In this document: piece after piece, positions 1 to 7,418 of the stretch | How positions within the stretch are numbered: the first letter of the stretch is position 1 | How the letters are laid out: the number at the start of each line of letters is the position of its first letter | Origin: Fusobacteriales bacterium | GTDB taxonomy: Bacteria; Fusobacteriota; Fusobacteriia; Fusobacteriales; Leptotrichiaceae | Length of the DNA stretch: 7,972 nt | Direction: 5' to 3' | Assembly: GCA_031285605.1 (NCBI GenBank) | Contig: JAITVW010000010.1 | Location: 1-7,972 of the forward strand | The notes under the pieces: generated by a model | Told to the model about the DNA's origin: nothing | Seen by the model: only the letters and a program-made list of their open reading frames with translations | Database searches by the model: none | Position numbers and translations under genes: made by a program

Positions 1-874
1 AGTCGATGAGGTAGAAAATCCCGGGTATGAAATAAGTCTTGACGATGCAAAGAATTTTAAAAGGAGGGCAAAAGTAGGAGGCGTGGTAGAGCTTGAAATA
101 AACGCCGAGGACTTCAAAAGAAATGCAATACAAAATGCAAAGCAGATAGTAATACAAAAAGTAAGAGAATGTGAAAAACAAAATATTTATAACAATTTTA
201 AAGAAAAAGAAAATTCTATAGTAACAGGTATAGTAAGAAAAGTGGATGAAAAAGGAAGCCTTTATATAGATATTAACGGTCTTGAGGCAATAATTTCCGA
301 AAAAGAGCTTTCAGATACTGATGTTTTTATGCAGGGAGACAGAATAAAAGTATACATCGGTAAAGTAGAAGAGGGAACGAAGTTCACAAAAACATTTATT
401 TCAAGAAAGTCGGAAGAAATGATAAGAAAGCTTTTTGAGCTGGAAATTCCGGAAATAGAAGACGGTGTTATAGTGATAAAGTCTGTGGCAAGGGAGCCGG
501 GAAGCAGAACAAAAGTAGCAATCTATTCGGATGATCCTAATCTTGATGTAAAAGGTGCCTGTATAGGAAAAGGCGGAATGAGAATACAAAGTATAATCGA
601 TGAGCTAAAAGGTGAAAAAATAGATATTGTTTTATGGAATGAGGACATAAGATATTTTGTAAAAAATGCTTTAAATCCGGCAGAGGTAATTTCTGTGGAA
701 ATTATTGAAGATAACGGGGAAGAGGTGGCTAAAGTAGAAGTGGCAAGTGATCAGTTATCGCTGGCTATAGGGAAAAAAGGACAGAATTCCAGATTGGCAG
801 CAAAGCTTTGCGGTATAAAAATAGACATCTTTACTTCAGAATTTTCAGATGACTTTGAGTCGGAAGAAGAGTAG
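1..874 (+). CDS. nusA: Transcription termination/antitermination factor NusA, 5'-partial
   Basis: NusA binds RNA polymerase and nascent RNA and modulates pausing, termination and antitermination. The reading frame is open from base 2 to the TAG at 872-874 (290 residues visible), with no start codon: the first visible residues are the end of the N-terminal polymerase-binding domain. An S1 domain follows at about 205-410, then the NusA-typical LFELEIPEIEDG and AREPGSRTK segments at about 434-520. KH1 has its GKGG loop at 566-577 and the conserved NEDIRYFVKNALNPAEV stretch after it. KH2 has its GKKG loop at 770-781 within QLSLAIGKKGQNSRLAAKL. The protein ends soon after KH2 in a short acidic tail, as in Firmicutes and unlike E. 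coli NusA, which has extra C-terminal repeats. The GTG at 83 is an internal Val, not the start. The stop lies 5 bases before ylxR. Identification is secure; only the missing start is unknown. Confidence 0.97.
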   Translation, partial: VDEVENPGYEISLDDAKNFKRRAKVGGVVELEINAEDFKRNAIQNAKQIVIQKVRECEKQNIYNNFKEKENSIVTGIVRKVDEKGSLYIDINGLEAIISEKELSDTDVFMQGDRIKVYIGKVEEGTKFTKTFISRKSEEMIRKLFELEIPEIEDGVIVIKSVAREPGSRTKVAIYSDDPNLDVKGACIGKGGMRIQSIIDELKGEKIDIVLWNEDIRYFVKNALNPAEVISVEIIEDNGEEVAKVEVASDQLSLAIGKKGQNSRLAAKLCGIKIDIFTSEFSDDFESEEE

Positions 875-879
875 GTATT

Positions 880-1419
880 ATGCCCGAAAGAATGTGTATG
901 ATCTGCAAAAAAAGGAGTGAAAAACAAAATTTATTTAGGTTTTCATCTGTAGATGGCAGGTATCTTTATGACAAAAAACAGAAGATTCAGAGCAGAGGCT
1001 TTTACTTATGTGATAATCCGTCATGTCTGAATGCATTATCAAAACATAAGAAAGTAAAAGTGGAAGCAGATGAACTGATAAAAATTCTGAATGTACTAAA
1101 AAAGAAGAATAAAGATATTTTGGATATTTTAAAAAGTATGAGAGGTTCGGAAAATCTGGTTTATGGAATGGAAGAAAATACAGAAGCCATGAAAAAAGGC
1201 AGAGTAAAGTTAATAGTAGTTCCGGCAGATATAAAGAAAAATCATATGATAGAATTGGAAACTCTTTGTGAAAGATACAAGGTGAAAAAGATAGTTACGG
1301 GAAAAAGAGAGGATCTTGAGAAAATATTTGAAAGAAATCTCAATATTGTAGGAATTATGAATAAAAGAGCCGTAGAAGGAATAATGAAAAAGTTGGAGGT
1401 GACAGATGAGAGTACATGA
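880..1419 (+). CDS. ylxR: YlxR (DUF448) RNA-binding domain fused to an L7Ae/YlxQ-like domain
   Basis: This is a 179-residue, two-domain protein. Residues 1-75 are YlxR: the opening RMCMICKKR, four cysteines (6, 9, 44, 49) and the SRGFYLC signature, which matches the family's GRGAYLC. Residues about 78-175 resemble the L7Ae-type YlxQ protein, with a GRVKLIVVPADI strand like the usual GKAKLVLLAEDA and a C-terminal NIVGIMNKRAVEGIMKKL. In Bacillus, nusA, ylxR, ylxQ and infB are consecutive separate genes; here the middle two are one open frame without interruption. YlxR is reported in B. subtilis to bind RNase P RNA and modulate the enzyme, and bacterial L7Ae homologues bind kink-turn RNA, so an RNA-binding role is likely; the precise target is not shown. 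At the usual kink-turn contact site I read GMEENTEAM (96-104), with Glu where Lys is common. The start ATG has only a weak AGGT (873-876) and probably relies on coupling to nusA. The end overlaps infB by 14 bases. Confidence 0.9.
   Translation: MPERMCMICKKRSEKQNLFRFSSVDGRYLYDKKQKIQSRGFYLCDNPSCLNALSKHKKVKVEADELIKILNVLKKKNKDILDILKSMRGSENLVYGMEENTEAMKKGRVKLIVVPADIKKNHMIELETLCERYKVKKIVTGKREDLEKIFERNLNIVGIMNKRAVEGIMKKLEVTDEST
1395..1401 (+). promoter_or_regulatory. Shine-Dalgarno of infB inside the ylxR coding end
   Basis: GGAGGTG, four bases before the ATG at 1406, is the strongest ribosome-binding site in the first half of the window. It lies within the Leu-Glu-Val codons of the upstream gene, whose stop is at 1417-1419. 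It fixes the infB start, and the 14-base overlap implies translational coupling or re-initiation. Confidence 0.85.
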
Positions 1420-4057
1420 GTTAGCTAAAGAACTTGGATTTGATAATAAGGAATTTATAGATAAATTAAAAAAAGTCGGAGTTGAGGTGAAGTCTCATTT
1501 ATCAGGATTAAGTAATGAACAAGAGAAATCAATCAGGAATAAAATGAAGAAAACTCAAACCACGGATACAGGTTCCAAAAGAGTAATAAGTGCCGGCAGA
1601 GACAAAGTGAAAGTAGAGAATCATATAGTCAAGGAAAAAATAGTCTTTAACAGTGCGGAAGCCGGTAAGAATCCGAGAGATACCAGAACAGAAAAACATA
1701 CAGAAGTCAAAACTGTAAAAAATAATATAGAAAAGGCAGTGAAATCTGAGAATAAAAATATGGAGAATACAGTAAAAAAACCAAATAAAAATTTCAGTCA
1801 TGACAGAAATGATCAAAATCGTGGACATGACAAAAATGATCAAAATAAACCAAATCAAAACAGAGACGGACAGAACAGAAATTACAACCAAAACAGGAAT
1901 AATCAGAACAGAGACGGGCAAAACAGAGATAATCAGAATAGAGACGGACAAAATAGAAATTATAATCAAAACAGGGACGGGCAGAATAGAAACTACGGAC
2001 AAAACAGAGATAATCAAAACAGAGACGGACAAAACAGGAATAATGACTACAGAGGAAACAAAGATAATGCAAAAAGCACAGCAGCACCAATAACTGATGA
2101 TAAAAAAACAAAAACAATAAAGCCGTCTGTTAAGAAAAAATTTGATAAAAAGAAATACGAAGAAGAAAAAAGAAAAAAAGATGAGGAAAGAAAACTCAGT
2201 GATATCAGATCAGATTTCAGAAAAGAAGATAAAAAGAAGAAATTCAAGAAAAAAGACAGAACTGCTGAAAGAAATGATCTTGTAAGAGCTGAAATAGAAA
2301 AAGTCGGAATGATTACTATAGGGGATGAGATATCTATAAAAGAACTTGCTGAAAAAATGGGCTTAAATCTTTCCGATATCATAAAAAAATTTTTTATGAT
2401 GGGAAAAATTCTCACTGCAAATGCCATATTGAGTTTTGAAGAAGCTGAAGAAGTTGCTATGGAATATGAAGTTCTTGTAGAAAAAGAAGAAACTGAAGAG
2501 GTAAGCTACGGGGATAAATATGAACTTGAAATAACAGATAAAATAGACGATCTTGAAGTAAGACCGCCGGTAATTACAATAATGGGACACGTAGACCACG
2601 GGAAAACATCACTTCTGGATGCTTTGAGAAAGACACATATAATGGACGACGAAGCAGGAGGAATTACACAGAAAATAGGAGCTTATCAGATAAAGTGGAA
2701 GAATCAGAAAATAACATTCATAGATACACCGGGTCATGAGGCGTTCACAGAAATGAGATCAAGAGGAGCAAAAGTAACGGATATAGCAATACTGATAGTA
2801 GCTGCCGATGATGGTGTAAAACCACAGACAGTAGAAGCAATATCACATGCTAAAGAAGCCGGAGTTCCTATAATAGTAGCTATAAACAAAATAGACAAGC
2901 CTGAGGCAAATCCTATGAAAGTAAAACAGGAGCTTCTGGAATACGGATTAGTATCTCCTGAATGGGGCGGACAAACAGAATTTGTGGAAATTTCTGCTAA
3001 GAGCAGAACAAACCTTGATGAGCTTTTGGAAACTATAACTATAACTTCAGAACTTCTGGAATTAAAGGCAAATCCTAAGAAAAGAGCAAAAGCGGTAGTA
3101 ATAGAATCAAGACTTGACCCTAAAATGGGAGCTGTAGCAGATATTCTGATTCAGGAAGGAAATCTGAAAATAAGTGACATTTTCGTAGCCGGAGAATCTT
3201 ACGGAAGAGTGAGATCAATGGTAGATGACAGAGGAGCAAGAAAAACAAAAGCAAGTCTTTCTGAGCCTGTGGAAATTACCGGGTTTAATAATATACCGGA
3301 AGCAGGAGATGTTTTGTATGTGGTTAATAATGACAAACAAGCTAAAAAAATAGTGGAAGACTTTCTGAAAGAAAGAAAACAGAACGAACAAAACAAGAAG
3401 AAGCATATATCACTGGAAAGTCTGTCAAAAGAGTTGGAAGACCAGCAGCTTAAAGAATTGAAATGTATAATAAGAGCAGATTCCAGAGGTTCTGTGGAAG
3501 CATTAAGAGAATCTCTCGAAAAATTATCAAATGAAAAAGTAATGATAAATATTATACAGGCAAGTGCAGGAGCTATTACTGAAGGTGATGTAATGCTTGC
3601 TGAGGCTTCTAATGCAATCATAATAGGATTTAATGTAAGACCTACTACACCTGCAAGAAATGAAGCAGAAAAACTTGGTGTAGAAATAAGAACTTATAAC
3701 GTAATTTATCATATTACGGAAGAAATAGAAAAAGCCATGAAAGGACTTCTTGATCCTGAATTCAAAGAGATTTACAACGGAAGAATAGAAGTGCAGAAGG
3801 TTTTTAAGGTAACAGGAGTGGGGAATATCGCCGGAGCTGTGGTTGTAGACGGAAAAGTGTCAAGAGAATCTAAAATAAGAGTACTAAGAGACGGTATAAT
3901 TCTATATGAAGGTGAAATAGGTTCGTTAAAAAGATATAAAGATGATGCAAAAGAAGTAATTAACGGTCAGGAATGCGGAATAGGAATTAAAGACTTTAAC
4001 GACATTAAAGAAGGAGATCTTATAGAAGCTTACGTATTAGAAGAGATTCCTAGATAA
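1406..4057 (+). CDS. infB: Translation initiation factor IF-2
   Basis: IF-2 is the GTPase that places initiator fMet-tRNA on the 30S subunit and promotes 50S joining. The 883 residues show: an IF2N domain at 1-50 (MRVHELAKELGF...); a long disordered linker at about 50-235 containing QNR repeats; a Lys/Glu-rich stretch at about 236-290; a second IF2N domain at about 293-365 (ISIKELAEKMGLNLSDIIKKFF); and the GTPase domain with G1 GHVDHGKT (394-401), the GGITQKIGAY switch I, G3 DTPGHE (440-445), G4 NKID (494-497) and G5 SAK (530-532). Domains II to IV follow, with the fMet-tRNA-binding C2 domain at about 785-883 including LKRYKDD (841-847) and ECG (856-858). Ala811 stands in IAGA where many IF-2 proteins have Cys. 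Every domain is complete, so the gene looks fully functional. The start is supported by the perfect ribosome-binding site at 1395-1401 and by the N-terminal match. Stop TAA is 4055-4057, 10 bases before rbfA. Confidence 0.98.
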   Translation: MRVHELAKELGFDNKEFIDKLKKVGVEVKSHLSGLSNEQEKSIRNKMKKTQTTDTGSKRVISAGRDKVKVENHIVKEKIVFNSAEAGKNPRDTRTEKHTEVKTVKNNIEKAVKSENKNMENTVKKPNKNFSHDRNDQNRGHDKNDQNKPNQNRDGQNRNYNQNRNNQNRDGQNRDNQNRDGQNRNYNQNRDGQNRNYGQNRDNQNRDGQNRNNDYRGNKDNAKSTAAPITDDKKTKTIKPSVKKKFDKKKYEEEKRKKDEERKLSDIRSDFRKEDKKKKFKKKDRTAERNDLVRAEIEKVGMITIGDEISIKELAEKMGLNLSDIIKKFFMMGKILTANAILSFEEAEEVAMEYEVLVEKEETEEVSYGDKYELEITDKIDDLEVRPPVITIMGHVDHGKTSLLDALRKTHIMDDEAGGITQKIGAYQIKWKNQKITFIDTPGHEAFTEMRSRGAKVTDIAILIVAADDGVKPQTVEAISHAKEAGVPIIVAINKIDKPEANPMKVKQELLEYGLVSPEWGGQTEFVEISAKSRTNLDELLETITITSELLELKANPKKRAKAVVIESRLDPKMGAVADILIQEGNLKISDIFVAGESYGRVRSMVDDRGARKTKASLSEPVEITGFNNIPEAGDVLYVVNNDKQAKKIVEDFLKERKQNEQNKKKHISLESLSKELEDQQLKELKCIIRADSRGSVEALRESLEKLSNEKVMINIIQASAGAITEGDVMLAEASNAIIIGFNVRPTTPARNEAEKLGVEIRTYNVIYHITEEIEKAMKGLLDPEFKEIYNGRIEVQKVFKVTGVGNIAGAVVVDGKVSRESKIRVLRDGIILYEGEIGSLKRYKDDAKEVINGQECGIGIKDFNDIKEGDLIEAYVLEEIPR
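1799..1852 (+). repeat. Two tandem 27-base units in infB (HD[RK]NDQN[RK]x)
   Basis: Bases 1799-1825 and 1826-1852 encode two nine-residue units, HDRNDQNRG and HDKNDQNKP (IF-2 residues 132-149). They lie directly before the longer QNR array and share its Asn/Gln/Asp/basic composition. The two units differ at a few bases, mostly in the last codons. I read this as an older duplication in the disordered linker. Confidence 0.8.
1856..2044 (+). repeat. 12-unit QNR pentapeptide array in the IF-2 linker
   Basis: Twelve consecutive in-frame units begin with Gln-Asn-Arg: nine of 15 bases (QNRDG, QNRDN or QNRNN) and three of 18 bases (QNRNYN twice, QNRNYG once), filling exactly 189 bases (IF-2 residues 151-213). 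The codons drift synonymously: Gln is CAA or CAG, Asn AAC or AAT, Arg AGA or AGG, Gly GGA or GGG. The amino-acid pattern is therefore much better kept than the DNA. Because every unit length is a multiple of three, neighbouring frames and the opposite strand also stay open here, giving spurious ORFs. Confidence 0.95.
2378..2400. repeat. 23-base perfect inverted repeat with A7T6 core, inside infB
   Basis: ATCATAAAAAA, one central A, then TTTTTTATGAT: two exact 11-base arms around one base. It lies in the codons of the second IF2N domain (IIKKFFMM). With a one-base centre it cannot form a normal RNA hairpin. It is more likely an A-tract or homopolymer feature, or coincidence in AT-rich coding sequence. 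Confidence 0.6.
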
Positions 4058-4067
4058 AGGTGATTAT

Positions 4068-4430
4068 ATGAATGATAGAAGAAGACAGGGACTGGAAAAG
4101 GAAATATCAAGAATAGTAGGGACAATGCTTCTTACAGAGGTAAAAAACGATAAAATAAGAAGACTGGTAACCATAAAAGAGACGACTCTCAGCAAAGACG
4201 GAAAGTATGTAGATTTATTTTTTTCCATTTTAGATATAGATGAAAAGCTAAATAAGGAAAAACTCACAGAAGACCTGAATAAGTTAAAAGGCTTTTTTAG
4301 AAAAGCAATTGGTTCGGAACTGACAATAAGACATACTCCGGAAGTAAGAATACACATAGATAATACTGCGGAATACGGAGTAAAAATATCTTCGATCCTT
4401 AACCAGATATCTAAAAAAGATAGCGAGTGA
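4068..4430 (+). CDS. rbfA: 30S ribosome-binding factor A
   Basis: RbfA is a small KH-fold protein that binds the 30S subunit late in assembly, near the 5' end of 16S rRNA, and is needed for 16S maturation and cold adaptation in E. coli. The 120-residue length is typical. Family landmarks are present in order: RRRQGLEKEISRIVGTML at the start, LVTIKETTLSKDGKYVDLFFSIL, the GFFRKAIGSEL helix, and TPEVRIHIDNTAEYGVKISSIL at the end. The usual EIRDPR-like turn reads EVKNDK here, a mild divergence. The start ATG is preceded by AAGGTGAT at 4057-4064, which fits anti-Shine-Dalgarno pairing and overlaps the infB stop. infB-rbfA adjacency is very common in bacteria and supports the call. The stop TGA lies 4 bases before recJ. 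Confidence 0.95.
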   Translation: MNDRRRQGLEKEISRIVGTMLLTEVKNDKIRRLVTIKETTLSKDGKYVDLFFSILDIDEKLNKEKLTEDLNKLKGFFRKAIGSELTIRHTPEVRIHIDNTAEYGVKISSILNQISKKDSE

Positions 4431-4434
4431 TTCT

Positions 4435-6117
4435 ATGAGGTGGGAGTTATTAAATTATAATAATGAATGCATTCAGAGTAAAAGTAAGGAGTTTCATACT
4501 GATAAGCTGATAACTGAGTTATTGCTGAACAGGGGAATTACAAATAAAGAAGACGTAGATAAATTTTTGAATCCGTCAATGGAAAATATTAATGATCCAT
4601 TTTTATTTGAAGATATGGAAAGAATAGTCAAAAGGATCATTATTGCCAGAAAAAATAAAGAAAAAGTCTTTATTTACGGTGATTATGATGTGGACGGAAT
4701 TTCAGGAACAGCTTATTTAATCATAGTATTAAGAAATCTGGGTATTAATATAGATTACTTTATCCAAAACAGGGTTCATGAAGGCTCAAAAATCAACAAA
4801 CATTTTGTAAATTACATAAAAAAGAGAAATGCAAAACTGGTAATAACAGTGGATACAAGTTTTGGAAGTACTGAAGAGATAGAACTTCTGACTAAAAACG
4901 GAATAGATTTAATAATAACTGACCACCACAGGCAGACAAACAAACTAAAACCGGATGTAAAAACAATAAATCCCAAAATAAGTAAAACGTATCCTTTCAA
5001 GCATCTGTCAGGGTCAGGCATGGCGTATAAGCTGGCCGATGCTGTTTATGAAAGGCTGGGAGCAAGTAAGAAGATACTTCATGATTATATGGATATAGTC
5101 ATGATAGGAACTGTGGCAGATGTAGTACCGATGACTGATGAAAACAGGTTTATTATAAAACAGGGACTGGCAAATCTCAGAAAAACCAAGGTAAAAGGGC
5201 TGGAATATCTGATAGTATACCTAAAGCTGAATACTTACAGTATAAATACAAGCGATATCGGCTTTTATATTGCTCCGATGCTGAATGCACTGGGAAGAAT
5301 AGACAGTTCAAAAATGGTAGTAGATTTTTACATAGAAAAAGATGATTTTAAAATTTTTAATATCATTGAGGAAATGAAAAGAGCGAATAAAATAAGAAGA
5401 TATCTTGAGATAAATATTTATAACGAGATTGAAGAAAAAATAGCTAAAATGAGAGAAAAGCCCAAGTATATATTTATGAAAAGCAAGAAATGGCACTCCG
5501 GAGTAACGGGTGTAGTTTCTTCGAGATTATCACTAAAATATAACATACCTGTTATAATCATATCAATAAAAAACGGTTATGGAAAGGCTTCGTGCAGAAG
5601 TGTAGAAGGACTGAATATATTTGATATTTTGAAAGAGATATCTCATAAATTCGAGAGATTCGGCGGGCATGATCTGGCAGCAGGATTTCTGGTAACGGAA
5701 AAAGTGCTGTTTCAGATAGAAAAGTATCTGAAAAACAAGCTCTACAGACTGAATAAATCAGATGTAGAGAAAAAATTTCTTATAGACTCATATTTATCGA
5801 TAGAAAATATAAATAAAACTCTCGTGAAGGAAATAAATAAACTGTCTCCGTTTGGTCTTGACAATCAGGAACCAAACTTTACAGACAATAATGTAACACT
5901 GTTAAATTACATTAAATTTGGTGTAGACTCCAGACATTTTAAAGGAATGGCAGTCAAAGGAAATAAAAAATTACCTGTAATAGGTTACAATCTCGGAGAT
6001 AAGATAGACACAAAAAATTCCGGTAAAAAGATAGAAATTCTTTATACTCCGGTTCTGAAATACGGTAAAAATGATTTTTTTATAGAGTTAAAACTAAAAG
6101 ATTTTAAATATAATTAG
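4435..6117 (+). CDS. recJ: Single-stranded-DNA-specific 5'-3' exonuclease RecJ
   Basis: RecJ degrades single-stranded DNA 5' to 3' with divalent metal ions in recombination and repair. The 560 residues match the compact E. coli-type length (about 577) rather than the longer B. subtilis form. DHH domain: motif I YGDYDVDG (81-88), an NR-x-x-EG motif II (112-117), Asp140 in motif III, the DHH triplet (163-165), NPK and SGSGMAYKLADA after it, and GTVADVVP with Asp229. DHHA1 domain: WHSGVTGVVSSRL (from 353), GKASCRSVEGLN, and FGGHDLAAGF (GGH at 410-412). The C-terminal part, with LSPFGLDNQEPNF, resembles the RecJ OB-fold region. The metal-binding Asp and His residues all appear kept, but motif II reads EGSKI instead of the usual EGYGL, and motif III reads VDTSFG instead of VDNGI or VDCGI. 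The start (MRWEL) fits the family N-terminus; only a weak GAGTGAT (4425-4431) precedes it, so coupling to rbfA is likely. A second RecJ elsewhere cannot be excluded. Confidence 0.93.
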   Translation: MRWELLNYNNECIQSKSKEFHTDKLITELLLNRGITNKEDVDKFLNPSMENINDPFLFEDMERIVKRIIIARKNKEKVFIYGDYDVDGISGTAYLIIVLRNLGINIDYFIQNRVHEGSKINKHFVNYIKKRNAKLVITVDTSFGSTEEIELLTKNGIDLIITDHHRQTNKLKPDVKTINPKISKTYPFKHLSGSGMAYKLADAVYERLGASKKILHDYMDIVMIGTVADVVPMTDENRFIIKQGLANLRKTKVKGLEYLIVYLKLNTYSINTSDIGFYIAPMLNALGRIDSSKMVVDFYIEKDDFKIFNIIEEMKRANKIRRYLEINIYNEIEEKIAKMREKPKYIFMKSKKWHSGVTGVVSSRLSLKYNIPVIIISIKNGYGKASCRSVEGLNIFDILKEISHKFERFGGHDLAAGFLVTEKVLFQIEKYLKNKLYRLNKSDVEKKFLIDSYLSIENINKTLVKEINKLSPFGLDNQEPNFTDNNVTLLNYIKFGVDSRHFKGMAVKGNKKLPVIGYNLGDKIDTKNSGKKIEILYTPVLKYGKNDFFIELKLKDFKYN

Positions 6118-6121
6118 GAGG
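6116..6121 (+). promoter_or_regulatory. Shine-Dalgarno of tig, overlapping the recJ stop
   Basis: AGGAGG lies four bases before the tig ATG at 6126, and its first two bases are part of the recJ TAG stop (6115-6117). This strong site after two weakly preceded starts suggests that trigger factor is translated at a higher rate than recJ from the same message. Confidence 0.8.
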
Positions 6122-6125
6122 AAAG

Positions 6126-7418
6126 ATGTACGAGATCAAAAAATTAGAAGGATCAAAATATGAGGTGAAAATTACCAGAGAAAAAGAAGAAATCGGAGAA
6201 ATAAGAAAAGCGGCAATAAAAACTCTGAAAAAAAATGTAAAAATGGATGGTTTCAGACAAGGGCATGTACCTGACAGTGTTATTGAAAGAAATTATGAGG
6301 AAAATATAAAAGAAGAAATAGTAAATAAAGTAATTGAAGAGGACTATTCGGGAATTCTTGAAAAAGAAGGAATAAAGCCTATAGATTATTTAAAGATAAA
6401 AGAACTCAACGCTGATGGCGACAAGTTTGAATTAATAGGTGAAATACAGGTAATGCCTGAAATCAAGCTTGGAGAATACAAAGGAATAGAAGCTGAAAAA
6501 ACAACTGCTGAAATTACTGACGAAGTTTTGGAAAAAGAACTTGAAAGATTAAGAGAAATAAACGGGAAGCTTAAAGAAACAGAAGATGCTGAACCAGCAA
6601 GATTTGATGATACAGTAAACATTGATTTTGAAGGTTTTGTGGATGGAGAAGCATTTGCAGGCGGAAAAGCAGAAGGATTTGATCTTAAATTAGGTTCAAA
6701 GTCATTCATAGATGACTTTGAAGATCAGATATCAGGACACAAAAAAGGAGAAGATATAGAAGTAAATGTTACTTTCCCCGAAGAGTATCATTCGGCTGAT
6801 CTTGCAGGTAAACCGGCTATGTTCAAAGTAAAGGTAAACAGCATAAAAAGACTTGAAAAACCTGAATTAAACGATGAATTTGCCAAAGACCAGAATTTTG
6901 AAAATATTGACGAATTAAAAACAAAAACAAAAGAAAGACTTGAAAATTCTGAAAAAATAAAAGCTGACAATGAATTTCAAAGTAAAGTTCTTGAGCAGAT
7001 AGTAGCAAATGCTGAATTAGATATACCGGAAGTATTGATCGAAAGAGAAGTAGACCAAAGATTAAGACAGTTTGATTCTCAGTTAAAAATGCAGGGGATG
7101 AACTTAGATAAATATGTAGAAATGACCGGTCAGAGCGTCGAAAGTATGAGAGCACCATTAAAAGAAGACGCAGAAAAAGCAGTAAGAGCTGATCTTGTAA
7201 TAAGTGAAATATCAAAGAAAGAAAGTATAGCGGCAGAAGCTGACGAAGTAGAGAAAAAAATAGAAGAAGTAGCAGCTATGTACGGAATGGAAAAAGCTCA
7301 GCTTGTAAATGAAGCAAAAAGAGCAGGAAATTATAATAATTTTGTAAATAGTATAAAGTATGATCTGATTGCAAGAAAGACCATAGAATTTTTAATGAAA
7401 GAAGCAAAGGAAAAATAA
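6126..7418 (+). CDS. tig: Trigger factor, ribosome-associated chaperone and prolyl isomerase
   Basis: Trigger factor docks at the ribosomal exit tunnel through protein L23 and shields nascent chains. The 430 residues agree with the usual length (E. coli 432). The N-terminal ribosome-binding domain carries the signature loop GFRQGHVP (42-49, consensus GFRxGxxP). The FKBP-type isomerase domain spans about 160-245 (FDDTVNIDFEGFVDG, then FIDDFEDQISGHKKGE and FPEEYHSADLAGKPAMFKVKV), followed by the LNDEFAKD joint. The rest is the helical substrate-binding domain, rich in Lys and Glu, with the family's IPEVLIEREVDQRLRQF segment. All three domains are complete. The start is set by the strong site at 6116-6121. 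It is followed after 53 bases by clpP; tig-clpP is a frequent pairing across bacteria, joining folding and degradation of new proteins. No terminator is visible after the stop. Confidence 0.97.
   Translation: MYEIKKLEGSKYEVKITREKEEIGEIRKAAIKTLKKNVKMDGFRQGHVPDSVIERNYEENIKEEIVNKVIEEDYSGILEKEGIKPIDYLKIKELNADGDKFELIGEIQVMPEIKLGEYKGIEAEKTTAEITDEVLEKELERLREINGKLKETEDAEPARFDDTVNIDFEGFVDGEAFAGGKAEGFDLKLGSKSFIDDFEDQISGHKKGEDIEVNVTFPEEYHSADLAGKPAMFKVKVNSIKRLEKPELNDEFAKDQNFENIDELKTKTKERLENSEKIKADNEFQSKVLEQIVANAELDIPEVLIEREVDQRLRQFDSQLKMQGMNLDKYVEMTGQSVESMRAPLKEDAEKAVRADLVISEISKKESIAAEADEVEKKIEEVAAMYGMEKAQLVNEAKRAGNYNNFVNSIKYDLIARKTIEFLMKEAKEK

Noticed and set aside
63..85. Possible internal start of a shortened NusA at GTG 83 with GGAGG-like sequences upstream.
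   Set aside because: The frame is open to base 2 and encodes conserved NusA residues upstream. One purine-rich site is only 1 base from the GTG and the other about 14 bases away, so neither is well spaced.
1529..2117. Long minus-strand open frames and a plus-strand frame at 1800-2093 over the infB linker.
   Set aside because: They arise because the repeat units are multiples of three bases, which keeps other frames open. Their products are low-complexity, with no recognisable domain and no ribosome-binding site.
4064..4357. Minus-strand 97-codon frame opposite rbfA, plus similar antisense frames opposite infB, recJ and tig.
   Set aside because: Each lies wholly opposite a confidently assigned gene, and the products are Ser/Phe/Ile/Leu-rich as expected from the reverse complement of AGA/AAA/GAA-rich codons.
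5858..5892. TTGACA at 5858-5863 as a -35 box of an internal promoter for tig-clpP.
   Set aside because: No acceptable -10 lies 16-18 bases downstream; the closest AT-rich hexamer (5887-5892) is 23 bases away.
7303..7364. TATAAT at 7332-7337 and TATGAT at 7359-7364 at the end of tig as promoters for clpP.
   Set aside because: The nearby TTGTAA boxes have spacings of 23 and 11 bases, and such hexamers are expected often in AT-rich coding sequence.
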